From a virus, in the IMG/VR virus record IMGVR_UViG_3300035438_000853, positions 1 through 29,118 of that record: a stretch of 29,118 bases of DNA, one strand, 5' to 3'. Of this stretch, positions 7,068-14,289 are shown one piece after another; positions within the stretch are counted from its first letter, which is position 1; the number at the start of each line of letters is the position of its first letter. Made by a program: the position numbers and the translations under genes. Below the pieces are notes generated by a model that saw nothing but the letters and a program-made list of their open reading frames with translations, did no database searches and was not told the origin of the DNA.

Positions 7068-9649
7068 ATCGGAGCCTCGTCTACGCTTGTGATGTACGGC
7101 GCCAGCACGCACCGACAGTTAATAACCTCGGCCGCGTCGCCGGCCGGATCGAGCGGATAGGCCAGCCCATTGTCGAACCGATCATCAAACGGAATCCGAC
7201 CCTGACTCATACACGCGGTATGCGTCTCACGCGTCTTGGAATCCTCGAACGCCAGCCACTCCTTCGACAGATAGATGCCGTCGGCCCGCGCTTGGTCCCA
7301 AGTCCCTTGGCTCATCGCGCCGGCCGACTCCGTCCGCGCGATCGTTCGGGACCGCCCGTCCGTAATGACCTCGTTATACACCGACGCCTGCACTAGCCGG
7401 CCCGTCTCCTTGACCGACAGTCCGGCCAACTCCGCCGCGCGAATCGCCGCGAGCACGTTGTCGGCCGTTGTCTTGCCCACCAGTTCCGCCAGCCGGCCCG
7501 CGCGCCCGTCGATCGCCGCGAGCACTTCCGGCGATTGCAGCGAGAACGACAGGCCGACGCCGGCCACCTGGCGTGCGCCGACCATGTACATCTCGCCAAT
7601 CAGGTCCAAATACGTCGCCCGCCACGCCTCGTAATACTCGCCGCCCGGCTTGTATCCGGCCTTAATGCGCCGCTCGATCTCCGCGAGGATCTCGTCGGCC
7701 GTCTTATATGCGCGCGAATCCACGCCGAACAGCGCGCCGACTTCCGTCCGCTCCGCCGCGAACCGCGTCATCGCCGTCGTATAGTACGGCTCTTCGCGCC
7801 GCGTGAGCTCTTCCATCGCGCGCGACCAGAGCTGATACCGCGGCTCGGCCTGCAACTGGTCCGGCGTCAGCCGCTCCCACCACGCGCGCCCGTCCGACTC
7901 TTCCATCGGCTCGCCGTCTTCGTCCTCGTCTTCGTCCTCGCCCTCGTCGTCGTTCGGCCTTGGCTTGACCGCAAAATTGACGCACGCGTCGACCATGGCC
8001 TGCACCGCGTCGGGCTTGAGCTTCGGGAACGCCGCCAGAATCAACTGCACGACCGCCGCCGCCGGCAGCTCGGCCGTCATCACCGATTCCAGCAATTCCG
8101 CGACCGCTTCGATCTGGTCGCCCGACATCGCGTCTTCGGTAAACGACCGCACCACGTCCGCGCGCGTCAACGCGCGACCGTCGATCGTTTCCTCGTCCGC
8201 GTCGAGCTCCGCCTCCTCACCCTCCGTCACCGCCGGCCCCGCGCCATCGCCCGGAGGCGGCGCCTCAATCTGTGGCGTCGCGTCCATCACCGCGCGCGGG
8301 TCGATCACCGCGACCGCCGCCGGGACCAGCGTCGTGCCACTCGACAACGCGATCGTGTCCGTCGGCTCCGGCACCGGCGACAGCTTCAGCGCGCGGCGCG
8401 ATTCCTCCCACGTCCGCAATCCGATCTTAAACTCGGCCTGCACGCGATTGGACGTGACCACGTCGTTTTCGACCAGCGACGCCAGCGCTTCCGTATCGTA
8501 CGCGATCCACACGTCGCCGAACTCCGGCGCGAGCCAATGGTTTAGCTCGTCCTCGATCGACGCTAACATTGGCTCAATGGTATGCTGCACCAGCCGCATA
8601 CGCGCCTCGACGTACTGCGCGCCCGACAGCCCCGCGTCCGACGTGGCCGACGCAATCCCGATCATCCGCGGATCGACGCCAAACGCCGCGCAGATATCTT
8701 CACGCGACACGCGCCGCAAGTCTGGGAACTCCAGATCGGACAGCGTGAACCCGAGCGGCTTAATGTCTTTGACGGACCCGAAGAACGCCGGCGTGCCGCG
8801 CTTGCCGCGATCCACCACCCGCGCCCTATATCGGTCCTGCATCGCCGTCGCGTCGTCCTGCGTCGCTTCGTCCGATAGCATGACGGCAAACGTCGGCGTT
8901 CCGTCGTTGGTGACGACTTGCCTTACGTATTGCGTTGCCTCGTTGTCGGCCGTCATCGACGCAATCGCCGTCGCGCCGCGCGGGAACCCGAACACGTCCG
9001 GGTAATACGGCCGCGGCATATCAAGATCGCGGAAATGCAGCACGTCCTCGGCCGGCACCTGGACAATGACGCCCGCCCAATTGCCGTAATCGTACCGCCG
9101 CGGATCGCCTTCCGCGTCCACCCAGACGGACTGGATCGACTCCGGATTGATCGACCGGATGGCCAACGGCATCCGCCCCGGCGCCGGCCGCTCAAGCTGC
9201 ATCATCGCGTTGCCGTATCCCAGATAGTCCACCGCGATCCGCGCCCGCATGGCGCGCGACGTCATCCGCGGCCCCGGATAGTCCAGCAGTCGCTGCAACG
9301 GATGGTCGATCGGCACCTTCGATTCCTGCAAGCCGCGCTCACGCAACACCACCAGTGGCACCGACGCCACAATATCGGCGACCGCGCGAATACACGCGTG
9401 AACGACCGGATGCTTGCTAAAGCCTTGCGTGCGGACCGTCGCGCCGTCCGGCTTGTATTCCTGCGGGTTTGCCGTCCGCACAAGCGACATACTGGCCATC
9501 GCGTTCAGCTTCGCCGTGCCGACGCCCATCGCGGCCGACGATCCGCCCGCCGTCGTCGGCGTGATCGCGCGCGCCTCGGCCGTCCCGCGCAGCGCCGCCA
9601 ACGCCGTTGTCACTCGCGCCAGAAACGGCGCCCTTAGTTCGTCAGCCAT
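7064..9649 (-). CDS. Portal protein fused to a MuF-like minor head protein, 861 aa
   Basis: Residues about 50-420 are an HK97-type portal: GFSKHPVVHACIRAVADIVASVPL, LDYPGPRMTSRAMRARIAVDYLGYGNAMM, PAEDVLHFRDLDM, and REDICAAFGVDPRMIGI with SGAQYVEAR. An acidic low-complexity linker (DDEGEDEDEDEDGEP) lies near 564-580. The C-terminal 110 residues carry the phage Mu gpF/SPP1 gp7 signature: SRTIARTESAGAMSQG near 766, W-x-F-x-DSKTRETHTACMSQGRIPFDDRF, and NCRC near 843. Portal and MuF proteins are usually separate genes or adjacent; here one frame encodes both without a break. It forms the dodecameric DNA channel and probably recruits or ejects the MuF part. A 92-base gap separates it from terL. Confidence 0.9.
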   Translation of the reverse strand: MADELRAPFLARVTTALAALRGTAEARAITPTTAGGSSAAMGVGTAKLNAMASMSLVRTANPQEYKPDGATVRTQGFSKHPVVHACIRAVADIVASVPLVVLRERGLQESKVPIDHPLQRLLDYPGPRMTSRAMRARIAVDYLGYGNAMMQLERPAPGRMPLAIRSINPESIQSVWVDAEGDPRRYDYGNWAGVIVQVPAEDVLHFRDLDMPRPYYPDVFGFPRGATAIASMTADNEATQYVRQVVTNDGTPTFAVMLSDEATQDDATAMQDRYRARVVDRGKRGTPAFFGSVKDIKPLGFTLSDLEFPDLRRVSREDICAAFGVDPRMIGIASATSDAGLSGAQYVEARMRLVQHTIEPMLASIEDELNHWLAPEFGDVWIAYDTEALASLVENDVVTSNRVQAEFKIGLRTWEESRRALKLSPVPEPTDTIALSSGTTLVPAAVAVIDPRAVMDATPQIEAPPPGDGAGPAVTEGEEAELDADEETIDGRALTRADVVRSFTEDAMSGDQIEAVAELLESVMTAELPAAAVVQLILAAFPKLKPDAVQAMVDACVNFAVKPRPNDDEGEDEDEDEDGEPMEESDGRAWWERLTPDQLQAEPRYQLWSRAMEELTRREEPYYTTAMTRFAAERTEVGALFGVDSRAYKTADEILAEIERRIKAGYKPGGEYYEAWRATYLDLIGEMYMVGARQVAGVGLSFSLQSPEVLAAIDGRAGRLAELVGKTTADNVLAAIRAAELAGLSVKETGRLVQASVYNEVITDGRSRTIARTESAGAMSQGTWDQARADGIYLSKEWLAFEDSKTRETHTACMSQGRIPFDDRFDNGLAYPLDPAGDAAEVINCRCVLAPYITSVDEAPI

Positions 9650-9677
9650 AGAGTCCGGCTAGAGTAATCGCTCCCGA

Positions 9678-9706
9678 ATCCTACCGACCCAAACCGCGCG
9701 CGGCAA
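9678..9706 (-). promoter_or_regulatory. Weak candidate promoter P4 upstream of the portal gene
   Basis: In the 92-base gap between terL and portal, TTGCCG (9706-9701) and TAGGAT (9683-9678) are 17 bases apart, each matching four of six consensus positions. A TAGCCG hexamer follows at 9661-9656 but with only two flanking base pairs, so it is not a clear member of the P1-P3 set. This could be a late promoter for the head genes. Confidence 0.3.
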
Positions 9707-9741
9707 CATCGCGGCGCGTCACTGTTGACACCCCAGCGCGC

Positions 9742-10992
9742 TCACACCACGAACGGCGTTGCGCCCGTCAAGAGCAGCGCCGACAGCCCCCAGACCAGCG
9801 CGTCGACCCGGTCCGGCGACGTGAGCGACGACTCCGGATTGAACCCCGCCATCTGCGATTCGAGCAGCGGGAACGACCCGCAGTGATAGATCCGGCCCTC
9901 TTGATACAGCGAGTAGACCGGCTCCGCGCGCGCCAGCTTGCCCCGGCTCGCCTTCACGTCGATGATCCTGACCCCGTGCGCACGATCGCCGAGCGACTTA
10001 ATCACGGCCGTCACCATGTCGCCGCCCTGGTTCGTCTCGGCTACGATCGACCCCTTCCATCGCCGCGCCGCCTCGATCGCCACCGTCGCCCACTCGTTCG
10101 GCGTATACCGGCCCGACAGATCTTCCAGCACGTAGCCTTTCCGGTGCCGATCGGCCCCGACGACCACGATCCCCGTTTCGTCGCTGGACTCGTTTGCCGT
10201 GATCGCCGGGTCGATCGCCACCAGCACCCGCGTCATATCGTCCGGCCGGCTTGAGATCCGCGCCCGCTCAATCTCGGCCCGCGTCCAGAGCAGTCCCGAC
10301 ATTTCGCGCCGCCACTCGCCACCGTATACGTGCGCGTACCGCGGCGGATTATCGGTCCGCGTCTGCTCAATCTTCGCGACAAACGACTCGGACAGGTTCT
10401 CGCGGTTATCCTCCCACGTCGTATGCAGATACAGCGTATCCGGCCGCCGTGACGTGACGAACAGCCCGTGTAGGAAATGGTCGACGCTGGACGGGTTGAG
10501 CGACAAGATGACGCGGTTCGGCTGCAATTGGGACCGAATCGAGTCGTCGATCGTGTCGAACGTGCGCCGGTCCACCAGCTCCTCGGCCTCGTCAAGCACC
10601 CACGTCGTCACGCCTTGGATCGACTTAAGCTTGGCGGTTTGGTTGCCCGACGACGTTTTAATGCCGCGGAATAGGATGCGGCTGCCCGTCTTGGTATTGA
10701 CGATCTCTTTTTGCGTGATCGCAAAGTCGTCGCCCTTGCCCAGACGCTCGATCTTATCCACAAACTCCGGGATAATCGACGCGCCAGCGGACTCCATCGT
10801 CCAGCGCGTGAATAGAATGACGTGGTCCGGCTCGTACGTCAGATTGAGCAAGAACATGGCGAGGTGCCACGACTTGCCCGACCCGCGCCCACCCGTCATG
10901 AACGCGTACCGCCACGCCGGCCGCTGCTCGAAGAGCGCCCGATACGGCGCCAACAGGACGACCGGCTCCGCGCTAGGCCCGCTTGCGCTCAC
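9742..10992 (-). CDS. terL: Terminase large subunit (TerL), 416 aa
   Basis: DNA packaging motor. Walker A is GGRGSGKS at residues 34-41 and Walker B is WVLDEAEE at 131-138, followed by a coupling motif region ILSLNPSS. The RNase H-like nuclease domain begins at VLVAIDPAI (Asp261), with ETGIVVVG, VAETNQGGD (about 318-325) and the final DRVDALVWGL (Asp394/Asp397). The length is typical of HK97/T4-like TerL. The GTG start at 10992 lies 20 bases inside the end of the methyltransferase gene; no ATG precedes Walker A in a better position. The terS candidate is two genes upstream rather than adjacent. Confidence 0.93.
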   Translation of the reverse strand: MSASGPSAEPVVLLAPYRALFEQRPAWRYAFMTGGRGSGKSWHLAMFLLNLTYEPDHVILFTRWTMESAGASIIPEFVDKIERLGKGDDFAITQKEIVNTKTGSRILFRGIKTSSGNQTAKLKSIQGVTTWVLDEAEELVDRRTFDTIDDSIRSQLQPNRVILSLNPSSVDHFLHGLFVTSRRPDTLYLHTTWEDNRENLSESFVAKIEQTRTDNPPRYAHVYGGEWRREMSGLLWTRAEIERARISSRPDDMTRVLVAIDPAITANESSDETGIVVVGADRHRKGYVLEDLSGRYTPNEWATVAIEAARRWKGSIVAETNQGGDMVTAVIKSLGDRAHGVRIIDVKASRGKLARAEPVYSLYQEGRIYHCGSFPLLESQMAGFNPESSLTSPDRVDALVWGLSALLLTGATPFVV

Positions 10993-11599
10993 AATCCATA
11001 ATCAGCAGCCAATCTTTATTTGCTTGCTTCCACGTATGCCGAATGCCCGCGCGCTTGAGGAACGCCGAGATGGCCGATTGGCTGTACATATTATGGTAGG
11101 TATCCGGCACGTCGGCGATCGTGTTCCAAAGAATCACGTCCTTGCCCGCCTCGACGTCAATCCGCCAGAACACCGCGACCGCCGCCCGACGCGCCACGCG
11201 CCGCATCTCGAGCAGCGCCGTCTTATAGCCTGGCAGATGCTCCAAGACGTGCCGGCAATACACCACGTCCATGCAGTCCGCCGGATACGGCAGCGCCTCA
11301 ATCGACCCGCACCGGACGTCATCGAGCCCGCGCTTGCGCCCGTCCTCGACGATCGTCGGCGTCACGTCGACCGCGGAATAGCATACCTTCGGCCGCTGCG
11401 CCCACAACGTCTCCCAGTCGATATACGTGCCCGGCCCGCACTCCAGCACGTCGACCGTGCGCCTTGCCTTACCCGCGATCTTATCCACAATCGCCCCGAC
11501 CGCCTCGCGGCTTGACGCGTCAGAGTCGGCCAGCCATCCGGCGAACTCGGCCCGGCGCCGGCTCAGGTTGTACTCCCACCACCCTTCGTAATACTTCAC
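10973..11599 (-). CDS. Class I SAM-dependent methyltransferase between terS and terL, 208 aa
   Basis: The start at 11599 overlaps the preceding stop as GTGA and gives MKYYEGWWEYNLSRRRAEF. Motif I is VDVLECGPGT, motif II is SAVDVTPT, and motif IV with its following helix is DVVYCRHVLEHLPGYKTALLEMRRVARR; this is the methyltransferase type-11 pattern, mostly acting on small molecules, lipids, sugars or proteins. It lacks the DPPY/NPPY motif of N6/N4 DNA methylases and the PC motif of C5 enzymes, so it is probably not a DNA methylase. It is embedded in the packaging operon, overlapping terL by 20 bases. The substrate is unknown; a link to the two glycosyltransferases is possible. Confidence 0.8.
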   Translation of the reverse strand: MKYYEGWWEYNLSRRRAEFAGWLADSDASSREAVGAIVDKIAGKARRTVDVLECGPGTYIDWETLWAQRPKVCYSAVDVTPTIVEDGRKRGLDDVRCGSIEALPYPADCMDVVYCRHVLEHLPGYKTALLEMRRVARRAAVAVFWRIDVEAGKDVILWNTIADVPDTYHNMYSQSAISAFLKRAGIRHTWKQANKDWLLIMDCERKRA

Positions 11600-11937
11600 C
11601 GCTGGTCGCTCCACATGATCGGCGGCGCGATCCGCTCCCCGCCCGAGGTGACGTCGACCGTTTGCGACGCCTTGCCGAAGGCGCGATCGAGCAGCACCTC
11701 GGCCGCTCGAACGTCGCCCGCTTCGGCCTTCATACGGAGCGCCTCTAAGACCGTATCCAACGCAACCGCGCCGCCCTTCTCGTCTCCCAACAGCCGCGCC
11801 ATCGCCTCGCGAATGTCTGGCAACTTTGGGCGCCCTTTCGGGTTGCCACTAACGCCCGGAGGGAACGGCTTGTTCCCTTTAATGGGATTCGGTCGCGGAC
11901 CGGCTCCGGCTGTTTTTGGGCTGTTTTTCGTCGCCAT
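11596..11937 (-). CDS. DUF5681-like protein, probable small terminase subunit, 113 aa
   Basis: The N-terminal segment FPPGVSGNPKGRPKLPDIRE is the hallmark F-x-P-GxSGNPxGRPK pattern of the DUF5681 family, common directly upstream of phage terminase genes. The middle is helical (DTVLEALRMKAEAGDVRAAEVLLDRAFGK), and the C-terminus VTSGGERIAPPIM resembles the tails of small terminase proteins. Its ATG overlaps the upstream TAA as TAATG. Position and motif support DNA recognition for packaging, but no biochemical signature of TerS can be seen. An alternative is a packaging-accessory DNA-binding protein. Confidence 0.65.
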   Translation of the reverse strand: MATKNSPKTAGAGPRPNPIKGNKPFPPGVSGNPKGRPKLPDIREAMARLLGDEKGGAVALDTVLEALRMKAEAGDVRAAEVLLDRAFGKASQTVDVTSGGERIAPPIMWSDQR

Positions 11938-12101
11938 TACGCCGCCTGAGCCGGGTACGGGACGCCCATTGCCTCATGCTGACGGCGCGCGAACAGGACG
12001 TGCATCATGTGGTCCCAGTGAATCGTCGACGTAATCAGCTTGCCGCCGGACTGCGCGCGGATCGTCTCGACGCGCTCCATCGGCTCAATCGGTTCGTACA
12101 T
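11937..12101 (-). CDS. Small phage protein (54 aa), unknown
   Basis: Reads MYEPIEPMERVETIRAQSGG and continues with GKLITSTIHWDHMMHVLFARRQ to QAA. Its stop overlaps the next ATG as TAATG, and it begins two bases after the upstream TGA, so it fills the space exactly. Codon third positions are G/C-biased as in the neighbours. No Shine-Dalgarno sequence is visible, so reinitiation after the HTH gene is likely. The His/Met-rich centre (HWDHMMH) is notable, but no metal-binding family is recognised. Confidence 0.6.
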   Translation of the reverse strand: MYEPIEPMERVETIRAQSGGKLITSTIHWDHMMHVLFARRQHEAMGVPYPAQAA

Positions 12102-12103
12102 AG

Positions 12104-12448
12104 TCAGAAGGGGTTAAGGTTCGGAATGCCGGAAAAGGCTGGCGTCGCCGGGATCTCCGGCGGCTGCGGCACCACGTCCCGCCAGTACTGCGCCGGGATC
12201 GGACCGACCGGCAATCCCGCGTCCACCCGCTCGGCGCGCCACGCCAGGACGATGTCGAGCTCGACGCGCAGCTGGTGCCCGCCTCGCGTCCCGCGCCCAC
12301 CGCTAGCGCGGACCGTCGCTTCCAGCGGCCGGCCGTGCTCCGTGTCCCCGGCGCCGGTCGCGACCGCGATCCGCTGGTAGACCCGCTGCCGTGACACGCC
12401 TAAGATCCGCGCCGCAGCTGCAACCGACATCTCTGGGAGCGCCGTCAT
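12104..12448 (-). CDS. Helix-turn-helix DNA-binding protein (114 aa)
   Basis: The ATGA start at 12448 gives MTALPEMSVAAAARILGVSRQRVYQRI. Residues 7-27 form an excisionase/MerR-type helix-turn-helix (AAARILGVSRQRVYQRI). A Gly/Arg-rich linker (SGGRGTRGGHQLRV) and the segment ELDIVLAWRAERV follow. The C-terminus is Pro-rich (PQPPEIPATPAFSGIPNLNPF). It is a paralogue of the 76-residue HTH protein at 14708-14938, sharing the SVAxxAxxxGVxRxRVYQRI pattern. Location just before the packaging genes suggests a regulator of the late genes or a packaging-site recogniser; this is inference. Confidence 0.75.
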   Translation of the reverse strand: MTALPEMSVAAAARILGVSRQRVYQRIAVATGAGDTEHGRPLEATVRASGGRGTRGGHQLRVELDIVLAWRAERVDAGLPVGPIPAQYWRDVVPQPPEIPATPAFSGIPNLNPF

Positions 12449-12837
12449 ATCTGCGCCCCCAGATATGCTATCAGTATTTCCCACGCCGCGATCGCCGACG
12501 TCACGACCGCGACCTTCCACCCGTATTCCCGCAACCCTTCGTGAAATTCGACCTGCGCGTCCGTCAACCGACCTTTTCCCGTCGGCGACTTAAACTCCAG
12601 CGCTAATCCGGCGGACCCATTCGACGGGACAAATAACACCCAATCCGGCGCGCCGGCCGTGACGCCTTCCGCTTTCAATAGCGCCGCCTCGCGCGGTCCT
12701 CGACGCCCTCCGTTCGGGATCGCGCACGCCGGCAACGATCGCGTCCTCGGATCAAGCCGGAACCGCTGCACAAACAGCCGCTGTTCGATCGCCTCCAAAT
12801 GCCGCGGCTTGCGCCGCACCGTCCCGCTGTCCGTCAT
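12445..12837 (-). CDS. VRR-NUC domain nuclease, 130 aa
   Basis: The PD-(D/E)XK-type VRR-NUC motifs are present in order: AIPNGGRRGPREAALLKAEG (residues 39-58), GAPDWVLFVP with Asp65, and LALEFKSPTGKGRLTDAQVEF with Glu81-x-Lys83 and Gln95. The protein consists of this single domain, as usual for phage stand-alone VRR-NUC proteins, which are thought to cut branched DNA such as recombination or replication intermediates. It is ATGA-coupled on both sides (12837 and 12448), inside the P1 operon. Confidence 0.85.
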   Translation of the reverse strand: MTDSGTVRRKPRHLEAIEQRLFVQRFRLDPRTRSLPACAIPNGGRRGPREAALLKAEGVTAGAPDWVLFVPSNGSAGLALEFKSPTGKGRLTDAQVEFHEGLREYGWKVAVVTSAIAAWEILIAYLGAQI

Positions 12838-13202
12838 CGTGTCCCCTCCGTCTGAATCCCGCTAAACAGCTCGAGCGTCACGCGTAACGCTTCGGCCGCG
12901 GTCGCTTCGTGCTCGGTCCCGATCGCCCGGTGCCACGCCAGCGTCCTAACCATCACGTCCGCCTGCATCGACGCGATCAACCGGAGCCGGTCCGCGACCG
13001 CCGTCAGATGGCCGGCCGACTCCTCCGCCTGGCGGAGCTTGGCGGTCCGCCGTTGCAGCACTTGCGACAGCTGCTCATACGTCGCATCGTACGCCGCCGC
13101 AAACGCCGCCAGCCGCTCGACCCGCTCCGCCAGCACGTCGCGCGGCAAGCTGGCGACGTGCGCGAGCCCGAAATCGTGGAGCAGATCCGCGGCCGTCTTC
13201 AC
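12834..13202 (-). CDS. Helical phage protein (122 aa), unknown
   Basis: The GTG at 13202 overlaps the upstream TGA as GTGA, so I start here (MKTAADLLHDFGLAHV) rather than at the in-frame ATG at 13277, which lies inside the upstream gene. Almost the whole chain is predicted helical; residues 45-80 (YDATYEQLSQVLQRRTAKLRQAEESA) look like a coiled coil. No catalytic motif is seen. It sits between the VRR-NUC gene and another small unknown in the P1 operon. Confidence 0.65.
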   Translation of the reverse strand: MKTAADLLHDFGLAHVASLPRDVLAERVERLAAFAAAYDATYEQLSQVLQRRTAKLRQAEESAGHLTAVADRLRLIASMQADVMVRTLAWHRAIGTEHEATAAEALRVTLELFSGIQTEGTR

Positions 13203-13564
13203 GGTGCGCCGACCCGCCAGAGCACGATCGGGGCGCACTTGCGACGCCTCGAACTGACGTATCCGATTTTGTGCCATAGCCCGTCCGACGCTCCCCGCGT
13301 GATAATAGTCGCGCAGATCCGGCGCCGCGTCGACAGATCGGTTGCCACCTGCCGTTCGTCCAGCATCTGCCCCAGATCGTCCGCGCAGAACTCGCGCCGG
13401 CCCGCGTCCGCGAGCGCCGCCAGTAGGTCGAGCGTGACCGTGCGGACCACGTCCGACTCGCTCGGCGTATCCGTCACGCGCGCGTCCACGGCTGCAATCG
13501 CGTCCGATCGTGCCACCAACGCCGCAAACGCCGTCGACTCGTCCCATAGATCAAGTAACGTCAC
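13199..13564 (-). CDS. Phage protein with possible C-terminal winged-helix region (121 aa)
   Basis: GTG start at 13564 overlapping the upstream TGA (GTGA); begins MTLLDLWDESTAFAALVARS. A helical N-terminal half is followed by FCADDLGQMLDERQVATDLSTRRRICATIITRGASDGLWHKIGYVSSRRRKCAP, whose helix-helix-helix-hairpin layout resembles a winged helix. This kind of small protein often occurs near recombination and replication genes of phages. Its function is not assigned. Confidence 0.6.
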   Translation of the reverse strand: MTLLDLWDESTAFAALVARSDAIAAVDARVTDTPSESDVVRTVTLDLLAALADAGRREFCADDLGQMLDERQVATDLSTRRRICATIITRGASDGLWHKIGYVSSRRRKCAPIVLWRVGAP

Positions 13565-14289
13565 GGCTGCACCGCCAGCGCCCGTTCATCCGTGACCGAG
13601 ACCAGCCGCCGCAGCAGCCCCACGGGGTCGATGGTCGTCCATGCGTCTGCGGATGCGGCTGCGGATGCGGCTGCGGCTGCGGCTGCGTCTGCGGCTGCGG
13701 ATGCGGATGCGGCTGCGGCTGCGGATGCGGCTGCGGCTGCGTATGCGGCTGCGTATGCGGCTGCGTATGCGGATGCGGCTGCGTCTGCGGATGCGGCTGC
13801 GGATGCGGCTGCGGCTGCGTCTGCGGATGCGGCTGCGGATGCGGCTGCGGCTGCGGATGCGGCTGCGTCTGCGTCTGCGGCTCTCGCGGACTCCACTGTC
13901 CGCTCGCGCAGCATCGTCGCCCACGCCACGCCGTAGCCCCGCGCATCGGCTTGCGGCTGCACCAGCGCCAGCGCATCCCACATCCACGCCATGACCAGCG
14001 CTGTCCGCTTTGCCTCATACCCGCGTCCGGTGCCTGCCGACAGCACCAGCAGATCGCGCCATGCTCGGCTGTCGCGAATCGTCGCTGGCATGCGGTCTTG
14101 CACGCGAATAATCCAGCGCCAGATCACGCGGCTCATGCAGTCGGGCACGGCGTCTGTCAATGTGCCCGTAAGCGCGAGATTAAGCGCAGCGACGCTGCAC
14201 GCCTTCTCTTTCGTGCCGATACCTACGGCCAGCGTCGGCATCGTCGCCAGCACGTCGCGGATTGCGGTTTCCTGCTCGGTGGTAATCAC
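13561..14289 (-). CDS. Phage protein with Ala-X dipeptide repeat tract (242 aa)
   Basis: Residues 1-130 are a conserved-looking phage domain: MITTEQETAIRDVLATMPTL, CSVAALNLALTGTLTDAVPDCMSRVIWRWIIRVQDRMP, AGTGRGYEAKRTALVMAWMWD. I recognise it as a family of uncharacterised phage proteins with variable Ala-rich C-termini. Residues about 138-215 are coded by 39 tandem hexamers, each GCA plus GCC, TCC, GAC or TAC, giving Ala followed by Ala, Ser, Asp or Tyr. A short tail (TTIDPVGLLRRLVSVTDERALAVQP) closes it. A GGAGAG Shine-Dalgarno sequence precedes the GTG (GTGA overlap). A long Ala-rich helix or fibrous segment is likely; function unknown. Confidence 0.75.
   Translation of the reverse strand: MITTEQETAIRDVLATMPTLAVGIGTKEKACSVAALNLALTGTLTDAVPDCMSRVIWRWIIRVQDRMPATIRDSRAWRDLLVLSAGTGRGYEAKRTALVMAWMWDALALVQPQADARGYGVAWATMLRERTVESARAADADAAASAAAAASAAASADAAAAASAAASADAAASAYAAAYAAAYAAAAASAAAAASASAAADAAAAAAASAAASADAWTTIDPVGLLRRLVSVTDERALAVQP
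13564..13581. repeat. 18-bp direct repeat, copy 1 (coding ALAVQP)
   Basis: An exact 18-bp match to 14313-14330. Both copies encode ALAVQ/ALAVQP near the C-termini of neighbouring genes, so the pair brackets the Ala-X repeat gene. This may be a recombination scar or a shared C-terminal module. Confidence 0.7.
13645..13878. repeat. Imperfect hexanucleotide array, 39 units
   Basis: On the plus strand every unit is GGCTGC, GGATGC, GTCTGC or GTATGC, in unbroken 6-base register for 234 bases. Variation is confined to the two bases that change the second codon of the Ala-X pair. Because the period is a multiple of three and no unit makes a stop, all six frames are open here, which creates long spurious reading frames on both strands. 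Such arrays are prone to slippage and length change. Confidence 0.95.

Noticed and set aside
9656-9661. TAGCCG before the portal gene as a fourth leader hairpin
   Set aside because: Only two consecutive base pairs flank the hexamer and the spacing to the candidate -10 is longer than at P1-P3.
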